DNA from: Patescibacteria group bacterium UBA6816
Lineage (GTDB): Bacteria > Patescibacteriota > Patescibacteriia > UBA2591 > UBA6264
Length of the DNA stretch: 10,850 nucleotides
Assembly (NCBI GenBank): GCA_002452615.1
Contig: DKES01000031.1
Coordinates: 1 to 10,850 of the forward strand
Reading direction: 5' to 3'
Under the pieces are notes generated by a model. It did no database searches. It was not told the DNA's origin and saw only the letters and a list, made by a program, of their open reading frames with translations. The stretch's first letter is position 1. Each line of letters starts with the position of its first letter. This document shows positions 5,221-10,850 of the stretch, in pieces. The position numbers and the translations under genes were made by a program.

Positions 5221-5790
5221 ATGGACAAAGAACAAACAACAAAAGTCCCCGGAGGAAATGAACTTATTGACGCTTGCTCCTTATTAGAAAAAGCTGGAAT
5301 TGAGGAAAAGATGAAAATTGCTGATTTAGGATGTGGCCGGCGCGGTTATTTTACTCTTCAGGCCGCTAAACTAACTGGTGACCAGGGATTGGTTTATGCT
5401 GTAGATATTTTAGAAACTTCTTTAGAAGATGTTAAAAGTTTGGCTAATTTATTTGGGCTTCCTAATATAAAGACTATTTGGGCTGATTTAGAAGTTCTTA
5501 ATTCAACTCGCCTGCCTGACTCTTCAATTGATTTAGCGATGTTAAATAATGTGCTTTTTCAAACCCAAAAAGATGAACTAATTATTCAAGAAGCTATTCG
5601 CATTTTAAAAAAAGGCGGAAAACTTTTAATCACGGACTGGAAAAAAATAAAAACTCCTTTTGGTCCCCCAGTAGAAAATCGAACTGACCCAGAATATCTT
5701 AAAAAATACGGACAAAAACAAGGCTTAAAATTAAAAAAAGAACTTGTGGCCGGTCCTTATCACTATGGTTTAATTTTTATTAAACAATAA
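5221..5790 (+). CDS. Class I SAM-dependent methyltransferase (UbiE-like), substrate unknown
   Basis: The 189-aa product has the Rossmann-type SAM-binding core. Motif I is IADLGCGRRGYFTLQAA (33-49). An acidic residue, D62 in VYAVDI, ends the second strand and should bind the ribose. The LPDSSIDLAMLNNVLF segment (98-113) and ILKKGGKLLITDWKK (128-142) are typical of the UbiE/Methyltransf_11 group. The fold ends soon after the core, so there is no extra substrate domain to indicate what is methylated. It follows mraY after 51 bases but appears to have its own promoter, and nusA starts a new transcript downstream. Neither neighbour suggests a substrate. No Shine-Dalgarno sequence is present. The class is certain; function is unassigned. 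Confidence 0.85.
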   Translation: MDKEQTTKVPGGNELIDACSLLEKAGIEEKMKIADLGCGRRGYFTLQAAKLTGDQGLVYAVDILETSLEDVKSLANLFGLPNIKTIWADLEVLNSTRLPDSSIDLAMLNNVLFQTQKDELIIQEAIRILKKGGKLLITDWKKIKTPFGPPVENRTDPEYLKKYGQKQGLKLKKELVAGPYHYGLIFIKQ

Positions 5791-5798
5791 AAAAACCC

Positions 5799-5826
5799 TT
5801 GCCTTTTTATTTGTCTTTGTTATAAT
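5799..5826 (+). promoter_or_regulatory. Predicted strong promoter of the nusA-tig operon
   Basis: TTGCCT (5799-5804), a 16-bp spacer and a perfect TATAAT (5821-5826) predict a start at about 5833. That leaves a leader of about 48 bases, the longest among the protein genes starting here, with a hairpin at its very 5' end. Confidence 0.7.
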
Positions 5827-5832
5827 GTTCTT

Positions 5833-5857
5833 ACTAGCTTAAAGACTCTAAGCTAGT
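5833..5857 (+). promoter_or_regulatory. Perfect 9-bp hairpin at the predicted +1 of nusA
   Basis: ACTAGCTTA (5833-5841) and TAAGCTAGT (5849-5857) are exact reverse complements separated by seven bases. No T-run follows, so it is not an intrinsic terminator. It begins at the predicted transcription start. It could be a 5' stabilising or regulatory RNA hairpin, or a DNA operator overlapping +1. Confidence 0.6.
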
Positions 5858-5880
5858 TTAATTTATCTTATTTTAATCTT

Positions 5881-7107
5881 ATGGAAACTATTTTATCCGC
5901 TATTGATCAAATTTGCCAAGAAAAAAAACTTTCTAAAGAAAAAGTTTTAGAGGCGATTGAACAAGCTTTGTCTTCGGCTTATCGTAAAGATTTTGGCAAT
6001 AAACAACAAAATTTAAAAGTGATTTTTGACCCGGCTTCGGGAAAAATGAAAGTTTTTGATGAAAAAACCGTGGTTGAAGATATTTTAGAAGAAGAACAAA
6101 CTGATAAAGAAGAATCTTTAGAAGAGGAATCTTCTTTAGAGGAAGGAGAAGAAAAAAAACGATTTAATCCTAAAACTGAAATTCAAATTTCTGAAGTTCT
6201 TCAAGACCCGACTTGGAAAAATTTAGACAAAAAGGCAAAAAAAATAAAAGTAGGCGATCTGGTACAAAAAAAATTAGAGGTCCCCTCTGAATTCGGACGC
6301 ATTGCAGCCCAAACAGCCAAGCAAGTAATTATTCAAAGGTTAAGAGAAGCAGAAAGAGATAATATTTTTGAAAAATATAAAAAATTGGAAGGAACTGTTG
6401 TTACGGGAATTGTTCAAAGAAAAGAAAGACAATCTTTTTTAATAGATTTAAGTGATACCACGGCCATTTTGCCTCCCCCAGAACAAGTTAGACAAGAAAA
6501 TTATCGCTCCGACCAAAAAATAAAAGTTTATCTTCTTTCAGTAGAAAAAATGTCCCGGGGTCCGGAAATTATTGTTTCTCGACGACACCCTGATATTTTA
6601 AAAGAACTTTTTAAAATAGAAATTCCCGAGGTTGCCAATGGAACAGTAAAAATAAAAAACATTGCCCGCGAAGCAGGTTTTCGTTCTAAAATTGCTGTTT
6701 ATACTGAAGAAGAATCTATTGACCCTATTGGAGCTTGTATTGGTCAACGAGGAGTTCGAATTCAAACTATTATTAATGAAATTGGTGGAGAAAAAATAGA
6801 CATTATTGAATATGACGAAAACATAGAAAAATTTATTGCCAATGCTCTTTCCCCGGCAAAAATTTCTTCTTTAAAAATTAAAGAGGAAGATAAAAGTGCT
6901 CTGGTTAAAATAAAAAAAGAGCAACTTTCTTTAGCCATTGGTAAAGACGGGCAAAATGTCCGCTTAGCCACTAAATTAACTGGCTGGAAACTAGAAGTGC
7001 AAGAAGACAAAGAAGAAAAGAAAGAAGATAAGAAAGAAGAAAAGAAAAAAAAGAGCAAAGAAAAAACAGTAAAAAAGAAAACAACTAAGAAAAAAAATAA
7101 AAAATAA
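5881..7107 (+). CDS. nusA: Transcription termination/antitermination factor NusA
   Basis: NusA binds RNA polymerase and nascent RNA and modulates pausing, termination and antitermination. The 408-aa product shows the N-terminal polymerase-binding domain (about 1-165), an S1 domain (about 170-235), KH1 with GACIGQRG (284-291) and KH2 with LAIGKDGQNVRLA (351-363). The C-terminal acidic repeats of E. coli NusA are absent, as in most bacteria. Two features are unusual: an acidic Glu-rich insertion at about 66-91 inside the N-terminal domain, and a Lys/Glu-rich tail from about 375 to the end. The latter is encoded by an almost pure purine run. The usual neighbours (rimP, infB) are missing; tig follows after 11 bases and is probably cotranscribed. 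Start choice is supported by the promoter and family alignment. Confidence 0.97.
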   Translation: METILSAIDQICQEKKLSKEKVLEAIEQALSSAYRKDFGNKQQNLKVIFDPASGKMKVFDEKTVVEDILEEEQTDKEESLEEESSLEEGEEKKRFNPKTEIQISEVLQDPTWKNLDKKAKKIKVGDLVQKKLEVPSEFGRIAAQTAKQVIIQRLREAERDNIFEKYKKLEGTVVTGIVQRKERQSFLIDLSDTTAILPPPEQVRQENYRSDQKIKVYLLSVEKMSRGPEIIVSRRHPDILKELFKIEIPEVANGTVKIKNIAREAGFRSKIAVYTEEESIDPIGACIGQRGVRIQTIINEIGGEKIDIIEYDENIEKFIANALSPAKISSLKIKEEDKSALVKIKKEQLSLAIGKDGQNVRLATKLTGWKLEVQEDKEEKKEDKKEEKKKKSKEKTVKKKTTKKKNKK

Positions 7108-7118
7108 AAAATATCTTT

Positions 7119-8411
7119 ATGGAAATAACAACAAAAAAACAACCACAAAATTTAATAGAAATCACTGTTGAACTCTCTACTGAAGAAGTAAAACCTTTTT
7201 ATGACCAAGCTTGGCAAGAGTTATCAAAGGAAGTTAGTATTAAGGGTTTTCGACCGGGCCGAGCTCCTTTAGATTTAGTTAAACAAGAAATTGAAGAAAC
7301 AAAGGTTTTGGAAAAAACTGCGGAAAAAGCCATTAATGATAAATATCCGCAAATTTTAGAGAAAGAAAAAATTACTCCGGTGGCTCCCCCTCAAATTCAG
7401 ATTCAAAAAATAGCTCCTGATAATCCTTTAATTTTTAAATTAACCATTCCTTTATTACCCAAGGTTTCTCTGGGTGATTATAAAAAAATAAAAATTAAAA
7501 AAGAAAAAGTAGAAGTAACTGAAGAAGAGTTAAAAAAATCTCTTGACCAACTTCAATCCATGACCGGAAAAGAAGTCGCAACCCTAAAACCTAGTCAAAA
7601 AAAAGATAAAATGAAAGTTGATTTAGACCTTTCAGTTGACAATGTTCCCTTAGAAGGCGGCCAAATAAGAGATTTTACTTTTGTGGTTGGGCAAGATCAA
7701 TTTTTACCCGGTTTATCAGAAAATCTTAAAGGACTTACCAAGGGAGAAGAAAAATCTTTTTTTCATCAATACCCCAGCGACCATTATGACAAAAAATTAG
7801 CCGGGCGCTTAGTTAATTTTAAAGCTAAGGTTAAAGAAGTCTTCCAAATTAATTTGCCAGAAATTAATGATGATTGGGCTAAATCCATGGGGCCATTTCA
7901 AAATTTAAAAGAATTAAAAGAAAAAATTAAGGAAAATATCTTAAAAGAAAAAGAACAACGAGAAAATCAAAAAATAGAAATAGACCTTTTAGGAAAAATT
8001 ATTGACCGGTCTGAATTTGAAGAAATTCCTGAGATATTAATTAATCACGAAATAGAAAAAATGATGGTTGAATTAAAAGGCAGTATTGAAAGACCTGATG
8101 ACCCGACTTCTCCTAAATTTGATGATTATTTAAAATCTATTAAAAAAAGTGAGGAAGAATTAAAAAAAGAATTCAGACCTAAAGCCGAGCAAAGAATTAA
8201 AACCGCCCTCATTATTAAAGAAATTGCCCAAAAAGAAAACATTAAAACCGAAGAAGAAGAAATAGAAACAGAAATTAAAAAATTAGAAGAAACTTATCAA
8301 GGACAATCAAAAATCTTAGAAAATATTAAATCTCTTGAAGGCCGGGCTTATCTTAAAAACATGATTACCAATGAAAAGGTAATCAACTGGTTAAAAAAAC
8401 AATCTTTATAA
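7119..8411 (+). CDS. tig: Trigger factor, ribosome-associated chaperone
   Basis: Trigger factor docks at the ribosomal exit tunnel and shields nascent chains. At 430 aa it has the full three-domain length. The N-terminal ribosome-binding domain contains the signature loop GFRPGRAP (43-50). A FKBP-like prolyl isomerase domain covers about 155-245 (VDLDLSV, FVVGQDQFLPGL, GEEKSFF), and the helical, Lys/Glu-rich chaperone arms cover about 250-430. The gene follows nusA by 11 bases and precedes the phosphoesterase by 23, so the three probably share a transcript. It is not next to clpP/clpX, its common neighbours. No Shine-Dalgarno sequence precedes the ATG. Confidence 0.96.
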   Translation: MEITTKKQPQNLIEITVELSTEEVKPFYDQAWQELSKEVSIKGFRPGRAPLDLVKQEIEETKVLEKTAEKAINDKYPQILEKEKITPVAPPQIQIQKIAPDNPLIFKLTIPLLPKVSLGDYKKIKIKKEKVEVTEEELKKSLDQLQSMTGKEVATLKPSQKKDKMKVDLDLSVDNVPLEGGQIRDFTFVVGQDQFLPGLSENLKGLTKGEEKSFFHQYPSDHYDKKLAGRLVNFKAKVKEVFQINLPEINDDWAKSMGPFQNLKELKEKIKENILKEKEQRENQKIEIDLLGKIIDRSEFEEIPEILINHEIEKMMVELKGSIERPDDPTSPKFDDYLKSIKKSEEELKKEFRPKAEQRIKTALIIKEIAQKENIKTEEEEIETEIKKLEETYQGQSKILENIKSLEGRAYLKNMITNEKVINWLKKQSL

Positions 8412-8434
8412 TTATTATTTAATCAACAAATTTC

Positions 8435-8947
8435 ATGTTTTCAGAGATAAAAATCGCTATTTTTTCTGACACTCACGACCAAATAATTAATTTAAAAAAA
8501 GCTTTAAATTTTTGTCAAAAAGAAAATATCAAAGAAATAATTCATTGCGGAGATTTAACTAGAATAAAGACCCTTATTGAAGCTTGGCCAAATCAATTAA
8601 CAGCTAAAATTCATTTTGTTTATGGCAACGCGGACATAAAAGAAGATTTTATCTCTAAAGGAAAAATTTTTCCTCCTTTAAAAATCCATGGTCAAATTGG
8701 CACTTTGATTAGAGAAAATAAAAAAATTGCTTTTACTCATTATCCAGAAAAAGCAGAAGAATTAAGCCAGCTTCAAGAATATGATTATGTTTTTTACGGA
8801 CATACACATAAACCCTGGGAAAAACAAATCAACCGAACCAAAATGGCTAACCCAGGAAACTTGGCTAACATTTCTTATCAACCCTCTTTTGCTGTTTTAG
8901 ATCTTGAAAAAAATAATTTATCCCTTAAAATATTAAATAGGTTTTAA
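8435..8947 (+). CDS. YfcE/MJ0936-family metallophosphoesterase
   Basis: The 170-aa product belongs to the small calcineurin-like phosphodiesterase family (YfcE/MJ0936). All metal-binding motifs are present: SDTHD (D12, H14), CGD (D40), GNAD (N65), THYP (H102) and GHTH (H123, H125), followed by NPGN (139-142). The family usually shows GNCD, THG and NPGS, so each of these three motifs has one substitution, but every metal ligand is kept. Family members hydrolyse phosphodiester model substrates and the physiological substrate is generally unknown, so I give no gene symbol. It closes the nusA-tig group. Its last codons contain a promoter for the tRNA genes that start 5 bases after its stop. Confidence 0.9.
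   Translation: MFSEIKIAIFSDTHDQIINLKKALNFCQKENIKEIIHCGDLTRIKTLIEAWPNQLTAKIHFVYGNADIKEDFISKGKIFPPLKIHGQIGTLIRENKKIAFTHYPEKAEELSQLQEYDYVFYGHTHKPWEKQINRTKMANPGNLANISYQPSFAVLDLEKNNLSLKILNRF
8904..8931 (+). promoter_or_regulatory. Predicted promoter of the tRNA-Gly/tRNA-Leu pair, inside the upstream gene
   Basis: TTGAAA (8904-8909), a 16-bp spacer and TAAAAT (8926-8931) lie within the 3' end of the phosphoesterase gene. The predicted start near 8938 is 15 bases before tRNA-Gly. It would let the tRNAs be expressed independently of nusA-tig. Confidence 0.55.
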
Positions 8948-8952
8948 AAATT

Positions 8953-9024
8953 GCGGGCGTCGTATAGTGGCTATTATGCGACCTTGCCAAGGTCGAGACG
9001 GCAGTTCGATTCTGCTCGCCCGCT
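8953..9024 (+). tRNA. tRNA-Gly with anticodon GCC
   Basis: The acceptor GCGGGCG (8953-8959) pairs with CGCCCGC (9017-9023). The anticodon stem is CGACC/GGTCG with loop TTGCCAA (GCC at 8986-8988). The T-stem is GGCAG/CTGCT with loop TTCGATT. Discriminator U9024 fits glycine. The D-arm (GTAT...TTAT) has only three pairs. CCA is not encoded. Confidence 0.94.
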
Positions 9025-9036
9025 CTTTTAAAATAT

Positions 9037-9123
9037 GCCGGGGTGGTGGAATTGGCAGACACGCAAGACTTAAAATCTTGTGATCGCAAGATCGTGCGGG
9101 TTCAAGTCCCGCCTCCGGCACCA
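9037..9123 (+). tRNA. tRNA-Leu with anticodon UAA
   Basis: The acceptor GCCGGGG (9037-9043) pairs with CTCCGGC (9113-9119), followed by A73 and an encoded CCA (9120-9123). The anticodon stem is CAAGA/TCTTG with loop CTTAAAA (TAA at 9071-9073), reading UUA, the favoured Leu codon of this AT-rich DNA. A class II variable arm (GATC, GCAA loop, GATC) precedes the T-stem GCGGG/CCCGC. It lies 12 bases after tRNA-Gly. Confidence 0.97.
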
Positions 9124-9133
9124 GTATTAATTT

Positions 9134-9167
9134 AAAATACACAGGTTCAACCTGTGTATTTTTGTTT
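9134..9167. terminator. Strong intrinsic terminator after tRNA-Leu, possibly bidirectional
   Basis: A 9-bp core stem, ATACACAGG (9137-9145) with CCTGTGTAT (9151-9159), has a TTCAA loop. Three A:T pairs extend it to 12 bp. T-rich sequence follows (9160-9167, interrupted by one G). On the minus strand the stem is followed by TTTTAAATT, so it may also stop the mnmA transcript arriving from the right. Confidence 0.8.
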
Positions 9168-9201
9168 AATTTAATTTTAAATTTATAATCTTTTAAAAAG
9201 A

Positions 9202-10245
9202 TTAATTAAATTCAGTAATAATTCCTCCGCCTAAAACTTGATTTTTTTGATAAAAAACTACTGACTGCCCAGGCGTTATTGCTCTCTGGGCTTTTTTAAA
9301 TTCTACTTTTAATTCTTCTTTATCCTTTTTGGTAACTATTGCTTGAGTAGGTTTATGTCGATATCTAATTTTAGCTTTTATTTTTAATGGAAGTCTGAGT
9401 TTTTTATTAACCCAGCTAATATTCTTTGCTTTTAGCTCTCTTTTATATAAATCTTTTTCTTGGCCAATAATTAAACTATTTGTTTCTTTATTTATAGCAA
9501 TTACATAAACTGGCTCTTTTTGTCCTTTTATTAACCCTTTTCTCTGTCCAATAGTATAAAAGGGTAATCCTTGATGCTTTCCTAAAATATTTCCTTCTTT
9601 ATCTTTTATTAATCCTGGAGAAGAATTCAAAAAACAGTTGTTTTTTATAAACTCACGGTAATCATCTTTAACAAAACAAATTTCTCGAGATTCTTTTTTA
9701 GCTAAATCTAAATTATTTTCTCTAGCAATTTTTCTAACTTGTTGTTTGGTTAATTTTCCCAAAGGAAAAATTAATTGACTTAATTGGTCTGGGTTTAAAC
9801 GATACAAAAAATATGACTGGTCGCGACTTTTATCTTTGGCTTGAAAAAGACAAAATTGTCCTTTTCTTTTTTTTATTTTTGCATAATGTCCAGTCGCTAA
9901 ATAATCAAAGCCTTGTTCTTTTATTTTAGCAAATAAAAGTCCGAATTTAATTTTTTCATTACACCAAATACAAGGATTAGGAGTTAATCCTTGAAAATAA
10001 TTTTGACAAAAAGGGGAAATAATTTTTTGGGTAAATTCTTTAGTTAAATCAATAACCTGGTGTTTAATCTCTAAATTTTGGGCTATTTTCTGAGCCTGAA
10101 GTACTGCCTTGTCAGTAAAAGGTCCTAATTTTAAAGTAATCCCAATAACTTGATTATATTTTTGTTTTAAACAAAAAGCAGCCACTGAAGAGTCAAGTCC
10201 TCCGGACATGGCAATGGCTACTTTTTGTTCCTTTTTTTTAATCAT
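9202..10245 (-). CDS. mnmA: tRNA-specific 2-thiouridylase MnmA
   Basis: MnmA activates U34 of tRNA-Lys, tRNA-Glu and tRNA-Gln with ATP and inserts sulfur to form s2U. The product is 347 aa from the ATG at 10245. An alternative ATG at 10266 adds seven Lys/Ile-rich residues and overlaps iscU by 29 bases. The nearer ATG gives an 8-base ATGATTAA overlap like that of ruvB/ctpA, so I prefer it. From this start, the PP-loop SGGLDSS is near residues 14-20. The catalytic Cys is the second one of NPCIWCNEKIKF (about residue 95) and the persulfide Cys is in REICFVKDD (about 190). GHYAK and the C-terminal beta-barrel (GLPFYTIGQRKG) are present. It is last in an operon with the desulfurase and scaffold genes that can feed it sulfur. 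Confidence 0.96.
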   Translation of the reverse strand: MIKKKEQKVAIAMSGGLDSSVAAFCLKQKYNQVIGITLKLGPFTDKAVLQAQKIAQNLEIKHQVIDLTKEFTQKIISPFCQNYFQGLTPNPCIWCNEKIKFGLLFAKIKEQGFDYLATGHYAKIKKRKGQFCLFQAKDKSRDQSYFLYRLNPDQLSQLIFPLGKLTKQQVRKIARENNLDLAKKESREICFVKDDYREFIKNNCFLNSSPGLIKDKEGNILGKHQGLPFYTIGQRKGLIKGQKEPVYVIAINKETNSLIIGQEKDLYKRELKAKNISWVNKKLRLPLKIKAKIRYRHKPTQAIVTKKDKEELKVEFKKAQRAITPGQSVVFYQKNQVLGGGIITEFN

Positions 10246-10618
10246 TTTTCTTTTGATAATCTTCAATAGCAGCTTTTAAAGCTTGTTCGGCTAAAACAGT
10301 GCAGTGATATTTATGAGACGGCATCTCGCCTAAAACTTCTCTAATTTTTCGGTGAGATATTTCTAAAGCTTCTTTAATAGTTTTCCCTTTAACTAATTCA
10401 GTTAAACTTGAAGTGGAGGCAATGGCCGCCGCACAACCATAGGTTTGAAATTTAGCTTCAGTAATTATTCCTTCTTTAACCTTAATTTGTAGTTCCATAA
10501 TATCTCCACACATAGGATTGCCAATTTTGCCAATCCCATCAGGATTATTTATTTTTCCTACATTACGAGGATGAAGAAAATGATCCATAATTTGACTATT
10601 TTCATTAAAATATCCCAT
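10238..10618 (-). CDS. iscU: Fe-S cluster assembly scaffold, IscU/NifU N-terminal type
   Basis: The 126-aa product is a stand-alone IscU/NifU N-domain scaffold on which [2Fe-2S] clusters form from desulfurase-derived sulfur. The three ligand cysteines and accessory Asp are present: C37 and D39 in NPMCGDI, C62 in YGCAAAIAS and C106 in KYHCTVLAEQAL. The HscA-binding LPPVK motif of E. coli IscU is replaced by MPSHK near 99-103. With the AAIEDY end, this resembles the clostridial/archaeal NifU-like subgroup rather than proteobacterial IscU or SufU, which carries an insertion. It sits 10 bases after the cysteine desulfurase and overlaps mnmA, as in the nifS-nifU-mnmA clusters known from Clostridia. 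The symbol could equally be nifU. Confidence 0.92.
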   Translation of the reverse strand: MGYFNENSQIMDHFLHPRNVGKINNPDGIGKIGNPMCGDIMELQIKVKEGIITEAKFQTYGCAAAIASTSSLTELVKGKTIKEALEISHRKIREVLGEMPSHKYHCTVLAEQALKAAIEDYQKKND

Positions 10619-10628
10619 AAGTTTATAT

Positions 10629-10850
10629 TTAATTATTAATTTTAAGGGCAGAAATCTTCCTTAATCTTTGAACAACTAATTTAAGTTTTTTAAAAGTATA
10701 ATCTAAATCTCTTTTTTTAGTTCCTCGACCCAAAGTAAATCTTAAAGAAGAATGAGACAATTCTGGTTTAACGCTAATGGCCATCATCACATGAGAAGGC
10801 TTTAAAGAAGTTGAAGTACAAGCCGAACCAGTAGAACAATCAATTCCAAA
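10629..10850 (-). CDS. Cysteine desulfurase (NifS/IscS family), C-terminal part, cut by window edge
   Basis: Only the last 73 residues are in the window; the 5' part lies beyond position 10850. The fragment begins FGIDCSTGSACTSTSLKPSH, the active-site loop of group I desulfurases, in which the Cys of SACTS is the persulfide-forming nucleophile. It continues with SSLRFTLGRGT and DLDY, typical of the C-terminal domain. The enzyme uses PLP to take sulfur from cysteine and pass it to scaffold and thiolation partners. Its stop lies 10 bases before iscU, so it heads the visible sulfur operon. NifS and IscS cannot be told apart from this fragment, so no symbol is given. Confidence 0.92.
   Translation of the reverse strand, partial: FGIDCSTGSACTSTSLKPSHVMMAISVKPELSHSSLRFTLGRGTKKRDLDYTFKKLKLVVQRLRKISALKINN

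Noticed and set aside
6762..7148. Minus-strand open frame of 128 codons
   Set aside because: It lies antisense to the 3' end of nusA. Its Phe/Ser-rich sequence is the complement of the lysine codons of the NusA tail.
8933..9142. Minus-strand open frame of 69 codons
   Set aside because: It is antisense to tRNA-Gly and tRNA-Leu; its EAGLEPAR-like peptide is the well-known artefact of translating the reverse of a tRNA.
9187..9203. AATCTTT/AAAGATT hairpin at the mnmA stop as terminator
   Set aside because: The stem is almost all A:T with a 3-base loop and no proper T-run; the GC-containing hairpin at 9137-9159 is a better terminator.

Overview
The window is an AT-rich stretch of bacterial chromosome, densely packed with short-spaced housekeeping genes. 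It looks like a small-genome Patescibacteria/CPR member, most likely a Parcubacteria-type lineage. The grounds are a compact conserved core, compact proteins with lineage-style insertions, no Shine-Dalgarno sequence before any start, TAA at every visible stop, and an unrecognised small membrane protein between tRNA genes. This placement is inference; no rRNA is present to confirm it.

Layout. (1) Positions 1-2600: the end of a G-rich repeat array, a promoter and rpmA (+) converge on a ruvB-ctpA operon (-); a hairpin with a T-run separates them. (2) Positions 2600-2710: two back-to-back promoters drive ruvB leftward and a rightward transcript. (3) Positions 2716-5169: a second, larger G-rich array, then tRNA-Ile(UAU), an 81-aa membrane protein, tRNA-Ala(UGC), an NlpC/P60-like protein and mraY. 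(4) Positions 5174-5790: a class I methyltransferase with its own promoter. (5) Positions 5799-9163: a strong promoter with a perfect hairpin at its predicted +1, then nusA, tig and a YfcE/MJ0936-type phosphoesterase. An internal promoter, tRNA-Gly(GCC), tRNA-Leu(UAA) and a terminator follow. (6) Positions 9202-10850: a leftward sulfur-transfer operon, cysteine desulfurase (cut by the window edge) - iscU/nifU - mnmA.

Functionally the region combines translation (bL27, four tRNAs, tRNA thiolation), transcription (NusA), co-translational folding (trigger factor), envelope work (MraY, NlpC/P60-like, CtpA), recombination (RuvB) and Fe-S/sulfur trafficking. No phage, transposase, CRISPR or toxin-antitoxin module is visible. 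No stretch over 300 bases lacks a gene; the longest gene-free stretch (2601-2850) holds divergent promoters and the large G-rich array.

The least ordinary signals are: the two related G-rich minisatellites, each ending just before a -10 box; a predicted leaderless rpmA whose -35 appears to be a mutated repeat unit; a tRNA-Ile with a genomic UAU anticodon; and a 9-bp perfect stem at the predicted nusA transcription start.
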